Below are positions 52,354 to 60,785 of a stretch of 64,000 nt of DNA, piece by piece. Numbering within the stretch: the stretch's first letter is position 1; the number at the start of each line of letters is the position of its first letter. The position numbers and the translations under genes are program-made. The notes under the pieces are model-generated. The model had not been told where the DNA came from, did not search any database, and worked only from the letters and a program-made list of their open reading frames with translations. Source of the DNA: Proteiniclasticum ruminis DSM 24773 (lineage in GTDB: Bacteria; Bacillota; Clostridia; Clostridiales; Clostridiaceae); contig NZ_JNKC01000004.1 of the NCBI RefSeq assembly GCF_000701905.1, positions 248,001 through 312,000 of the forward strand, written 5' to 3'.

Positions 52354-53644
52354 CCAAATCACCTGCACTTTCTACCGATAGTTTTTCATGGATGTACATG
52401 GAGAAGGTTTCCTGATTTTTCACAGCACCTCCATAGAGTGTCACTCTTCCCTCTTTCTCTATCAAAAGCAGATATTGAGGCACGTAGTAAAAGGTGAGAA
52501 AAAGTCCAGCAAGCATAAGGAATCCACCAAGGCCCGCATAAACAGCACCTGGATCCTTCACCACCTGAAGAACGGTATAAAGCCTGGGCTCATAGAGCTC
52601 CATGGTATAGTCCCCATAAGAAATGGTCTGTCCTGGTCCAGCCACGTTCATGTCCACAGAAAGACCGTCCTCATAGAGCACATAGAGTGCTCTTGGCCGG
52701 TTCAGGAAAGGTGTTTTTGTATAGGGCATGCCCTCTGATACCACAAGGTCCGGATAGAAGCTTCGAAACTCGAGCACCAGGTTTTCTCCAAAGGTTCTGA
52801 AATCGCCCTGATAAAAACGGTCCCGCAGGATCTCCTCCCCCTGTTTTCTGATGATGAGATCCATCATCCATCCGGTGCCATACTGGTACACCCGATATCC
52901 TTCAAAAGAGAGGGGGTGATTCACCGAGGTATCTCCCCGCTTCTTTACCGTCTCTCCCTCATCCAATACTTCAACACTGGACAGATACTGCTGGATGCTG
53001 TAATCCTCCCGGTAAAAGATATCAAAGTCTTGAAGAGATAAGGTATACGAAGTGTTCTCCACCGTCAGCAGGTCCCCAGGAATCCCCCGCACAAAAGATT
53101 CATAGCCCATGATTTTTCCAAGGGCAAAGGCCACAATGACAAAAAGAAGTCCAAGATGAACTAATGTGGAGCCAAAATAACCTGCTCGTCTTCGGGAGGA
53201 GAAATAGATTTTCTGCCCCTGTTCCTCCAGTTCTTTGATTTTTCCAAAGCCTAGGCTTTTCAGAAGCTCCTTCGGATGCGTCCCTTCATTCAGTTCCTTA
53301 ATAATCTGATGGTTCTTCTTCAGATGCAGTGAGGCATCTCCCTCCTTCTGGTACTGGGCTCTGGCAGAGGGAATCCGCCTTAAGGTGCAGAACAGCAGAT
53401 TCAACGTGAGCAGGGCTGTCAGTGAAATAAAGTAAATGGACTCATACACTTTATATAACTTCAGTTTTTCAATGATGAAAAATACCGTAGAATCATAATT
53501 TTCCCTATAATATGACAGCGTCTGCCCCTGTGGTATCAGGGTGCCTGCTGTGGCGTAGAGCGCAAGAAGCCCGAGCAGCAGCATTCCAAACTTCATAGAG
53601 GCTAAAAACCGCAGTGCCGATGATGTTTTCTTTTTCATACCCAT
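52340..53644 (-). CDS. resB: Cytochrome c maturation protein ResB (Ccs1)
   Basis: 434 residues. Hydrophobic helices near 18-36, 67-86, 156-175 and 385-405, with a large outer domain between the third and fourth. The N-terminal sequence ALRFLASMKFGMLLLGLLAL and IPQGQTLSYYRENY match ResB. ResB and CcsA together form the System II heme lyase. AGGAG lies 5 bp before the ATG. It is 60 bp after nrfA, beyond a terminator, in the same orientation. Confidence 0.9.
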   Translation of the reverse strand: MGMKKKTSSALRFLASMKFGMLLLGLLALYATAGTLIPQGQTLSYYRENYDSTVFFIIEKLKLYKVYESIYFISLTALLTLNLLFCTLRRIPSARAQYQKEGDASLHLKKNHQIIKELNEGTHPKELLKSLGFGKIKELEEQGQKIYFSSRRRAGYFGSTLVHLGLLFVIVAFALGKIMGYESFVRGIPGDLLTVENTSYTLSLQDFDIFYREDYSIQQYLSSVEVLDEGETVKKRGDTSVNHPLSFEGYRVYQYGTGWMMDLIIRKQGEEILRDRFYQGDFRTFGENLVLEFRSFYPDLVVSEGMPYTKTPFLNRPRALYVLYEDGLSVDMNVAGPGQTISYGDYTMELYEPRLYTVLQVVKDPGAVYAGLGGFLMLAGLFLTFYYVPQYLLLIEKEGRVTLYGGAVKNQETFSMYIHEKLSVESAGDLDESD

Positions 53645-53662
53645 ATACTCTCCTGTACTGAT

Positions 53663-53688
53663 AAAAAGGCTCCGCAGAAGCGGAGCCT
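53663..53688 (-). terminator. Terminator of nrfA
   Basis: Minus-strand stem GGCTCCGC / GCGGAGCC with a TTCT loop, followed by TTTTT. It separates nrfA from resB and may allow partial readthrough. Confidence 0.75.
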
Positions 53689-53704
53689 CCTTATCCTCAT
53701 TCTG

Positions 53705-54886
53705 CTATTCATTGAGTTTTTCCATGGCCTGCATGGTCAGGTCCATGGACATGTTGAGAAGTTCAACAGACTTGGCGTTATTATGGAATCCTTCGCTGTT
53801 CTCCACAAAAACAAAGTCCCAATACCACTGGGCAGCGCGGTGCAGCTTTCTGGCTTCCACAATGTTCTCCTCAGAAATGCCTTCCGCCTCTGCATTTTTC
53901 AGAGCTTCAATGAGGCTCACAAGGGAAAGTGCCGCCTCATTCATCTGATCTTCCACAGATGCCTGAAGCCCTTCCACCCTTTCTGTCAGGCTCTCCTTTG
54001 TATCCCCACTGTGACAGCTGAGACACGATGCTTCTATGTGTTTCAGCGGACTGGTCCATTTGTGGGATTTGATTTTATCTCCGCTTTCTCCTTCCACCTC
54101 TGGCATATGGCAGGTGATGCAGGAGATGCCCATGCTGTTGTGGACACTTCCCTGATAGGTTTCCCATTCCGGATGCTGCACTTTAAGAAGCTCAGTCCCT
54201 GCACTGGGATGAACCCAGTCGGAATAACCAAGTTCATCATAGTACTCCATCATACTCGTAGGGTCCAGGCCGTTGACAGAAGGCATGATGACTTCTTTGG
54301 TTTCCGGATCCAGATAGTACTCCACATGACACTGAGCGCAGACCAGATCCTGGTTCTTGAACTCCCCTTCAATGCCTTCCAGAGCCACATTCAAATGTTC
54401 TCTCGTAATATTGATGACACCAGGTTCGTTGCGGTGACAGTCATAACAGCTGATGGTTTCCATGCCGCTTTTGTCCACTTCATCAAAATTCAGCTTATTG
54501 GCTTCGACGCCCTGTTCATCTAAGAGTGCAAGGAAACCGCTGGTCTTGCACGAGAGGCAGCTGGCTGCAGGTTTTGTTCTGTCTGTGTGAATGACATCCT
54601 CCAGAGCGTATACATGTCCTCTTGCTCTTAAATATTCGACGCTGAAGCTGTTTCCTTCATAAAGGGTCTTCAGGTAAGGGTACTTTTCAAGATAGTCAAT
54701 GGGAACAGATCCCCCATAGGTAGTTTCCAGCATCTCACTGTTTTCCAAATAGCTGGCGTACACATCCGGATGCTTGCTTTGCCATTCCTTAGCTGAAGTA
54801 ATCTTCCCCATGCCGCTCTCACCGGAGCAGGCGGAGAAAATCATCAATGTGCCAATGGTCATACCGAGTAACAGCAGTTTTTTCAT
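53705..54886 (-). CDS. nrfA: Pentaheme nitrite reductase NrfA-like lipoprotein (ammonia-forming)
   Basis: 393 residues. Lipobox FSAC (Cys20), so it is anchored to the outer face of the membrane. Five heme sites: CLSCK (110-114; Lys-ligated active-site heme, diagnostic of NrfA), CYDCH (147), CAQCH (183), CITCH (256) and CLSCH (288). The active-site Tyr is likely in HVEYYLDP and the His in QHPEWE. Reduces nitrite to ammonium with six electrons. No nrfH is present, so the lipid anchor may replace the usual partner. AGGAGGGTT precedes the ATG. It lies next to resB/ccsA. Confidence 0.92.
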   Translation of the reverse strand: MKKLLLLGMTIGTLMIFSACSGESGMGKITSAKEWQSKHPDVYASYLENSEMLETTYGGSVPIDYLEKYPYLKTLYEGNSFSVEYLRARGHVYALEDVIHTDRTKPAASCLSCKTSGFLALLDEQGVEANKLNFDEVDKSGMETISCYDCHRNEPGVINITREHLNVALEGIEGEFKNQDLVCAQCHVEYYLDPETKEVIMPSVNGLDPTSMMEYYDELGYSDWVHPSAGTELLKVQHPEWETYQGSVHNSMGISCITCHMPEVEGESGDKIKSHKWTSPLKHIEASCLSCHSGDTKESLTERVEGLQASVEDQMNEAALSLVSLIEALKNAEAEGISEENIVEARKLHRAAQWYWDFVFVENSEGFHNNAKSVELLNMSMDLTMQAMEKLNE

Positions 54887-55062
54887 ATTATCAACCCTCC
54901 TTTCGTTTAATAAGTATCAAAATATTCAGTCTACGATATAATTCTAACATATTCATCCCTGTATTTACAGATTTCCAGCCATATAGCCCACGATGACTCA
55001 AAAAATTCATAACTCCCTTGTGATGGAACCATCTTTGTCTTTGAGGGTTATTAACCTTATTC

Positions 55063-55090
55063 TTGTCTTCTCTGAAATCTGTGATAAAAT
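55063..55090 (+). promoter_or_regulatory. Promoter of the radical-SAM/peptide operon
   Basis: -35 TTGTCT (55063-55068), 16-bp spacer, -10 TAAAAT (55085-55090), preceded by TGA (extended -10). About 95 bp before the ATG. Confidence 0.5.
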
Positions 55091-55184
55091 AGATTTTGCA
55101 CTAAAAGTATGTTAAAACTTGACAATATATGATTGGACCATCGTCAGAACAAAAGACCCTTCGCCCACAAATCAGGAGGATACT

Positions 55185-56504
55185 ATGAAAAAAAACTACA
55201 AAGCATCAAGATTTAATGCGCTCACAAATACAGAAGAGGATGGTCTCATCCTTTTCAACAGTTATACAGGCGCCTTGGCAGACTTCACAAAGGAAGAGAA
55301 AGAGGAAGTCATGGGCTATCTGAAAAATCAGCCTGGCTTAGAAAGCTCCCCAGTGAAAGAAGCCCTCATTGACCATGGCTTTCTTGTGAAGGAAAGTGCT
55401 GATGAGAAAAAGAGAGCAGAGTTTCTTCATCAGTCCCTGCATCGCACCGATATGCTGCATCTCATTCTTATGCCCACAGAGGCCTGCAACTTCAGATGCA
55501 CCTACTGCTACGAATCCTTTGTCCGAGGCAAGATGGATGAGAATACCGTATCTGGTGTAAAGGCTCTGGTCAGAGAGAGAATAACGACACTGAACACACT
55601 CCATATCAGCTGGTTTGGCGGAGAACCTCTCATGGAGCTTGATCTCATGGAGGAGCTGACTTCTGTATTCCAGGAAGAAGCAAGAGATCATAGCGTATCT
55701 TATTCTGCAGACATTTCCACCAACGGCTACTTCCTGACAACGGAAGTATTCCATAAACTGCTGTCCATGGACGTTCGGCAGTTCATGATCACCATAGATG
55801 GTGTGGAAGCTGTCCATGACAAGAGGCGGTTCCTCATTGGTGGTGGAAAAACCTTCAGTGAAATCATGGAGAACCTGAAGGCTGCCAAAGAAAGCACTGA
55901 AAACTTTGATCTTTCCATTCGTGTGAACTTCGATGAAGACAACCTGAAGGAGACAGAAGAACTCACCCAGTACCTGAAGGAGCAGTTCGCAGGAGATCCA
56001 CGTTTTGGTATTCTCTTCCGTCCAGTGGGCAGATGGGGCGGAGAACATGATGAGGATATTCCCATCTGTTCCCATATCACAGCCAATGAAAAAATGTGGC
56101 AGTTCACTGAGAATGCCATTGATGAGAAGCTCCATATGAGCAGTATGATTGGCGGTATCATGAACCCTGCGGGCTCAGTCTGCTATGCGGCAAAACCCAA
56201 TGCCTTTGTCATCGGAGCCAACGGACAGCTCTACAAATGCACCACAGCGCTGGATGCTGATGTCAATCATGTGGGGACACTAAACGCGGACGGCACCATG
56301 GATCTTGATTACGACAAGCTCATTTCCTGGGTCACCTCAGGGGAAGAAACAGATGCTGCCTGCCAGAACTGTTTCTACAGACCTGCTTGTCAAGGAAACC
56401 ACTGTCCTTGGTACAGAGCCCTCACCGGCGACAGACCATGTCCATCGGAGAAGAACAACATCAAGAAGGTACTGAAGCTCGTTTGGAAGAACAGTCTATT
56501 ATAA
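55185..56504 (+). CDS. Radical SAM/SPASM peptide maturase
   Basis: 439 residues. The radical-SAM cluster is CNFRCTYC (Cys 101, 105, 108), with FGGEP near 144-148 as SAM-binding part. A SPASM region with seven cysteines follows (333, 352, 393, 396, 402, 407, 419), pattern C-x18-C, then C-x2-C-x5-C-x4-C, then C. The N-terminal 90 residues may be a peptide-binding (RRE-like) domain. Such enzymes modify ribosomal peptides. The ATG at 55185 has AGGAGG 5 bp upstream; the frame is open further without a site. It lies 33 bp before a 27-codon gene, its probable substrate. Confidence 0.88.
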   Translation: MKKNYKASRFNALTNTEEDGLILFNSYTGALADFTKEEKEEVMGYLKNQPGLESSPVKEALIDHGFLVKESADEKKRAEFLHQSLHRTDMLHLILMPTEACNFRCTYCYESFVRGKMDENTVSGVKALVRERITTLNTLHISWFGGEPLMELDLMEELTSVFQEEARDHSVSYSADISTNGYFLTTEVFHKLLSMDVRQFMITIDGVEAVHDKRRFLIGGGKTFSEIMENLKAAKESTENFDLSIRVNFDEDNLKETEELTQYLKEQFAGDPRFGILFRPVGRWGGEHDEDIPICSHITANEKMWQFTENAIDEKLHMSSMIGGIMNPAGSVCYAAKPNAFVIGANGQLYKCTTALDADVNHVGTLNADGTMDLDYDKLISWVTSGEETDAACQNCFYRPACQGNHCPWYRALTGDRPCPSEKNNIKKVLKLVWKNSLL

Positions 56505-56537
56505 TACAAACACTCATTTGAAAGGAGGTGAACACCC

Positions 56538-56621
56538 ATGCGCATTGTAAGACCTGCGGTATCCCCAAACAAGGTGAATTCCGGAAGAATCCTGAAGGCT
56601 GCTCCTGGAAACCTGAAATAA
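56538..56621 (+). CDS. Candidate RiPP precursor peptide, 27 residues
   Basis: Starts with MRIVRPAV and ends with KAAPGNLK; rich in Lys, Arg, Pro, Asn and small residues, with no Cys, Trp, Tyr or Phe. AAAGGAGGTG lies 7 bp before the ATG, close to the full consensus. The gene follows the radical-SAM/SPASM gene and is followed by a terminator 15 bp after its stop. Position, size and site make it a strong candidate for the maturase substrate. Modification type, cleavage site and export system are unknown. Confidence 0.7.
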   Translation: MRIVRPAVSPNKVNSGRILKAAPGNLK

Positions 56622-56636
56622 GGATCCATCCTCATA

Positions 56637-56669
56637 AGAAGTATTCCTCTGGGAATGCTTCTTTTTTTT
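56637..56669 (+). terminator. Terminator after the peptide gene
   Basis: Stem AGAAGTATTCC / GGAATGCTTCT with a 4-nt loop and one G-U pair, followed by seven or eight T residues. Confidence 0.8.
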
Positions 56670-56745
56670 GTTTCATGTAAATAAAATCTTTATCCACATG
56701 GTTTTTGTATGATTCCACAGACTGGACTGAGGTCCTGTGTATAAC

Positions 56746-56793
56746 AAAAAGAGAGATCCTGCAAAGGCCAAAACCTTTCTGATCTCTCTTTTT
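56746..56793 (-). terminator. Terminator of the DUF4317 gene (possibly bidirectional)
   Basis: Stem AAAAAGAGAGATC / GATCTCTCTTTTT with a nested AAAGG/CCTTT stem. T-tracts flank both sides. Confidence 0.75.
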
Positions 56794-56817
56794 CTTGTTC
56801 TTTTCTACTATTGCCTC

Positions 56818-58050
56818 TTACAGGAAACGCTCTTTCTCTCCATTGATCATGGCCCCTTCATGATCCTCCAGAGGAATCACCAGGCACTTTTTCCCGTCAA
56901 TGATCTCTTTTCGGATGGAAGAAATTTTCTCTTCCTTCACTTTCATCACCACAGGGAACTCCTCTTCCGGTGCTTCCACCTTGGCTTTTTCCAGTTCCTC
57001 TTTTAGAATGGTGACTTCTTTTCGCAGATGCTCTTCTTTTCTTCTCTGTTCCTTCTCTTTGAGCACCTTGGCATCCAATAGGCTTTCCGCAAGCGGCAGG
57101 TCCACCCCATAATAACTCTCATAGGATTTGGCAATCTCCTCGGTGAACTTATCAGGAACTCCACTGTCACGAAGTAGATCCTCCACCTCATCCTGGCGGA
57201 GTATCATAGGCTCCACATCAGCATCACTGTAGGTGTCCTTAAACTCCAGAAGCCTCCCATGAAGCTGATCCTGAATCTCCATGAACAGGGTTTCCGCATC
57301 CTCTTTTCCGTCCTCCAGGGTACCTTTCACCATGGCCTGGAAGGACTCTTTCTGAAGTGTTGCTGTTTCTTTCATCTTGCAGCCCAGGATCTCTTCCATG
57401 AACTCACTATGGGGATCCTTCGGATTCTTCGTATAGTACATCACCCGGTCAATGTCCTGGCTGCGGTCAATGAAGGCTGGATAGACAAATCCATGTTTTG
57501 GCATCTCCACCACCCAGTCCCGATGACGTGCTTTGATCTTATTCTCATCCTCCATATAGCTTAGGCCTGCATCAGATAATGAAACAGGACACACGGCACA
57601 GAGGACATATTCATAGACTTCTTCCGACTCATCCACCTTGAGATTGTCTTCTGTCTTGGTGATGACATCATAAACGTCATGGAAAAGAAGTATGATAAAG
57701 TTTCCAACATACTCATAGGTGTCAATGATTCTCTGATAGAGCTCATCCAGTACATCATCCTTCAGAAGTCTGCTCTTTTTGAGATTCATGTAGAACTCCT
57801 GATGTCCTTCTTCTTTCTTTTCCGAATCAAAACTGAGATCAAGAATATTGTTGCCGATGCTGCCACTCAAGACCTTTTTCGCAATCTCCAGATACTTATG
57901 AAATTCATCATCCTCAAGATTCAGGAAGGTCTCCCGGAACTTGGTGACAATGGCTTTCTCTCCATTAACATAACATCCTGCCATTTTGGTGAAGGTCGCC
58001 TGTTCTTTTTTATATCTTTTCTTGATTTCCAGTATGTCTTTTTTCTGCAT
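56818..58050 (-). CDS. DUF4317 family protein
   Basis: About 410-residue cytosolic protein, DUF4317. N-terminus MQKKDILEIKKRYKKEQATFTKM, then GCYVNGEK and VLCAVCPVSLSDAGLSY, with a C-terminal coiled-coil-like part (about 330-375, rich in Lys and Glu) and a short beta tail. The role is unknown. The start at 58050 has TGGAG 6 bp upstream; two in-frame starts further upstream are less convincing. Monocistronic. Confidence 0.82.
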   Translation of the reverse strand: MQKKDILEIKKRYKKEQATFTKMAGCYVNGEKAIVTKFRETFLNLEDDEFHKYLEIAKKVLSGSIGNNILDLSFDSEKKEEGHQEFYMNLKKSRLLKDDVLDELYQRIIDTYEYVGNFIILLFHDVYDVITKTEDNLKVDESEEVYEYVLCAVCPVSLSDAGLSYMEDENKIKARHRDWVVEMPKHGFVYPAFIDRSQDIDRVMYYTKNPKDPHSEFMEEILGCKMKETATLQKESFQAMVKGTLEDGKEDAETLFMEIQDQLHGRLLEFKDTYSDADVEPMILRQDEVEDLLRDSGVPDKFTEEIAKSYESYYGVDLPLAESLLDAKVLKEKEQRRKEEHLRKEVTILKEELEKAKVEAPEEEFPVVMKVKEEKISSIRKEIIDGKKCLVIPLEDHEGAMINGEKERFL

Positions 58051-58117
58051 TTTATTCTCCATTTCTTTCACTAAAAACTCATTTCTTCCTTCCCTAATTT
58101 AACACATCTAGAGGAAG

Positions 58118-58163
58118 ATATCCAAGTGAAAAAGAAGCCCTTTTCACTTGGGCTTCTTTCATC
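58118..58163 (-). terminator. Terminator of the aminopeptidase gene
   Basis: Minus-strand stem AAGAAGCCC / GGGCTTCTT followed by TTTC. A competing stem CCAAGTGAAAA / TTTTCACTTGG overlaps it. Confidence 0.6.
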
Positions 58164-58169
58164 CGATTG

Positions 58170-59546
58170 CTAGTTTTGCAGGAACGCGACATAACCTTTC
58201 TTGGTCTCATAGACATCTGCCTTACTGACCACTTCCCATGGTGCATGCATATTGAGCACTGCTACGCCGCAGTCTATGACTTCCATGCCATAATGAGCCA
58301 GGATATAGGCAATGGTGCCACCGCCGCCTACATCCACTTTTCCAAGCTCTGCAGTCTGGAACGATACGCTATTGTCCTCAAGGATTCTTCTCAGATCCGC
58401 CATATACTCTGGATTGGCATCATTGGATCCGCCTTTTCCACCTGATCCTGTAAACTTGTTGAAGACCATTCCCTTGGAAAGGAATGCGGAATTCTTCTTT
58501 TCAAAAGCCTGAGGATAGGTTGGATCATAGGCTGCGCTGACATCAGAAGAAAGCATTCTGGAATTTGCCAGAGTTCTTCTTAGTGTCAGATCCTTAAACT
58601 CTCCCATGGCTTCCAGAAGCTCCGCCACAGTATTTTCAAAGAATCTGGACTGCATACCTGTAGCGCCTACACTGCCGATTTCTTCTTTATCCACCAGCAG
58701 GGTGCAGGCGGTTCTTTCAACAGATTCCATCTCCAACATGGCAGCCAGTGAAGTGAACGCACAGACTCTGTCATCATGACCATAAGCCATGATCATGCTT
58801 CGGTCCAGTCCTGCTTCTCTTGCTTTTCCTGCAGGAACCACTTCCAGCTCCGCAGACAGGAAATCCTCTTCTATCATTCCATACTTGTCAGAAAGAAGTT
58901 TCAGAACTGCTTTCTTTACAGAATCCTTTTCTTCACCCTTCAGCGGTTTATTGCCGATGATGATATTAAGATCATCTCCTTCAATTACTTTTGCTGCCTT
59001 CTTTTCCAGCTGTTCTCTGGAAAGATGGATGAGAAGATCAGATATAAACACCACTGGATCCTCTTCCTCTTCTCCAACGACCACATCCATAATGCTCCCG
59101 TCCTTCTTCACCACCACACCATGGATGGCCAGAGGAATGGTTACCCACTGGTATTTCTTGATACCGCCATAGTAATGAGTGTCCAGATACGCAAAGTCTG
59201 AGTCCTCGTAAAGCGGATTCTGTTTTACGTCCAGTCTTGGTGAATCCACATGAGCTCCTAGAATATTCATCCCTTTTTCCATAGGCTGTGTTCCAATATG
59301 GAAAAGAGCAATGGCTTTCTTCATCAAGGTAGCATAGACTTTATCGCCTGCTTGTAGAGTTCTTCCTTCTGCAAGGACTTCGGAAAGGGACATATAGCCC
59401 TTCTCTCTCGCCATCTCCTCTGAAACCTTAACCACTTCTCTTTCTGTCTTACCCCGATCCAGATAGCTCATATACTCTTTGGAGAGATTCTCCAGAGCTT
59501 CTTCCTCTTTCCTATCATACTTCAGCCAGATATTTTTACGTTCCAT
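58170..59546 (-). CDS. M18-family aminopeptidase (aspartyl aminopeptidase-like)
   Basis: 458 residues. The zinc ligands are in the expected order: His in GAHVDSPRLDV, Asp in YGHDDRVCA, Glu-Glu in VDKEEIGSVG (catalytic base plus ligand), Asp in SSDVSAAYDPT and the last His in NMHAPWEV. Removes N-terminal residues, usually acidic, from peptides produced by import or turnover. AGGGGG lies 7 bp before the ATG. Has its own promoter and terminator. Confidence 0.92.
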   Translation of the reverse strand: MERKNIWLKYDRKEEEALENLSKEYMSYLDRGKTEREVVKVSEEMAREKGYMSLSEVLAEGRTLQAGDKVYATLMKKAIALFHIGTQPMEKGMNILGAHVDSPRLDVKQNPLYEDSDFAYLDTHYYGGIKKYQWVTIPLAIHGVVVKKDGSIMDVVVGEEEEDPVVFISDLLIHLSREQLEKKAAKVIEGDDLNIIIGNKPLKGEEKDSVKKAVLKLLSDKYGMIEEDFLSAELEVVPAGKAREAGLDRSMIMAYGHDDRVCAFTSLAAMLEMESVERTACTLLVDKEEIGSVGATGMQSRFFENTVAELLEAMGEFKDLTLRRTLANSRMLSSDVSAAYDPTYPQAFEKKNSAFLSKGMVFNKFTGSGGKGGSNDANPEYMADLRRILEDNSVSFQTAELGKVDVGGGGTIAYILAHYGMEVIDCGVAVLNMHAPWEVVSKADVYETKKGYVAFLQN

Positions 59547-59578
59547 ATCAATTCCCCCTGATTTTTCATTCAGTTCTC

Positions 59579-59587
59579 ATTATATCA
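59579..59587 (-). promoter_or_regulatory. Extended -10 promoter of the aminopeptidase gene
   Basis: Minus-strand TGA-TATAAT (-10 at 59579-59584). The -35 region is weak. Confidence 0.4.
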
Positions 59588-59641
59588 TGGGGGATTTTCG
59601 CATAAGCGATAAAGAAATACACTTTATTTATAAATCAGCAC

Positions 59642-59669
59642 AAAAAAGAAAAGCTCCGAAGAGCTTTTC
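59642..59669 (-). terminator. Terminator of csbD
   Basis: Minus-strand stem GAAAAGCTC / GAGCTTTTC with a TTCG loop, followed by TTTTTTG. Confidence 0.8.
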
Positions 59670-59679
59670 CACATTCTCA

Positions 59680-59895
59680 CTATCTGTTCTTGTCATCGCG
59701 GTCCAGGATATCATTGATCTTATCTGAAACCTTATCTTTGGCTTCCTCGAAATCTTCCTTGAGGTCCGCCTTCTTCTGCTGAAGCTTTCCTTTCAGTTCC
59801 TGTGTATCATCATCGGTAGCTTCTCCAACAGCTTCGTTGTACTTACCTTTCAGTCTGTCCTTTTCGATATCAAATTTATCTTTCATATCTGGCAT
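59680..59895 (-). CDS. csbD: CsbD-family stress-response protein
   Basis: 71 residues, highly charged, with the CsbD pattern (DRLKGKYNEAVGEATDDD, then KGKLQQKKADLKEDF). CsbD proteins accumulate under general stress; their activity is unknown. Start uncertain: ATG at 59895 lies only 2 bp after AGGAGG, while the ATG at 59886 is spaced 11 bp. The stress promoter was not found with confidence. Confidence 0.85.
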   Translation of the reverse strand: MPDMKDKFDIEKDRLKGKYNEAVGEATDDDTQELKGKLQQKKADLKEDFEEAKDKVSDKINDILDRDDKNR

Positions 59896-60052
59896 AACAT
59901 AACCTCCTATGTTCTTTTATGCTATCATTGAAACTTCTTCCGGATGAAGTAGTACTGTAACCCCATGGTAACATAAAAAAGCAGCTGGATTCCACGATAT
60001 CATCAGATATTAACAAAGTCTTTCCGTTTCATTCACTGAAGTCATGTTTTCC

Positions 60053-60703
60053 TCATACTTTGATCTGAAGCGCTTCCAGAACATCCTTTGTGACTTCATC
60101 AATCTCTTTGGTCCCATCGACTTTTCTCAGCAATCCTTTCAGTTCAAAAAAATGAACGAGAAGTTTTGTCTCCGACTCATACACCCGAAGCCTCTCCTCC
60201 ACGGATTCTTTGGTATCGTCTTTTCTGACGATGAGAGGTCCACTGCAAAGATCACAGACTTCCTTCTTCTTCGGTGGATTGAACGTCAGATGGTAACTTG
60301 CACCGCAACTGCTGCAGACTCTTCTACCTTCCATACGCAGCAGAAGCTCCTCATGGGGGACATCGAAAAACACAACTGCATCCAGCATCTTATGAGAAGT
60401 CTCCAGATGGCTTAAAAGTGCTTCTCCCTGATGAAGAGTTCTTGGAAATCCATCCAGAAGATATCCTTCCCCAGCATCCTTTTCCTCCAGTCTCCTCTCC
60501 ACAAGACCGATGGTCACCTCGTCTGGCACCAGAAGACCTTTATGTATGTATTCCTTTGCTTTAATGCCAAGTTCTGTTTCTTCACGGATATTCTTCATGA
60601 AAATATCTCCAGTGGAGATATGTGGTACAGAAAGAACTTTAGAAATGATTTTTGCCTGTGTGCCTTTTCCCGCACCAGGGGGACCCAAAAGAACAATACG
60701 CAT
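60053..60703 (-). CDS. adk: Adenylate kinase (zinc-binding type)
   Basis: 216 residues. P-loop GPPGAGKGTQ (7-16). NMP-binding region with STGDIFMKNI. The LID domain contains a zinc site, CSSCGASYHL and VCDLC. The final DDTKESVEERLRVY segment is typical. Interconverts ATP, AMP and ADP. GGAGG lies 6 bp before the ATG. The usual location in the ribosomal-protein operon with secY is not seen here, so this may be a second copy or a relocated gene. Confidence 0.92.
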   Translation of the reverse strand: MRIVLLGPPGAGKGTQAKIISKVLSVPHISTGDIFMKNIREETELGIKAKEYIHKGLLVPDEVTIGLVERRLEEKDAGEGYLLDGFPRTLHQGEALLSHLETSHKMLDAVVFFDVPHEELLLRMEGRRVCSSCGASYHLTFNPPKKKEVCDLCSGPLIVRKDDTKESVEERLRVYESETKLLVHFFELKGLLRKVDGTKEIDEVTKDVLEALQIKV

Positions 60704-60785
60704 ACAGCACCTCCATCTATTCACGAACTATTCTGAATCTTTAACTTAAGCATACCACAGACAACAGTGAGAAAAAAGGATATCT

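Noticed and set aside
53705-54886. Assigning NrfA as octaheme or other multiheme reductase
   Set aside because: Exactly five CxxC(H/K) motifs are visible, with the diagnostic CxxCK first.
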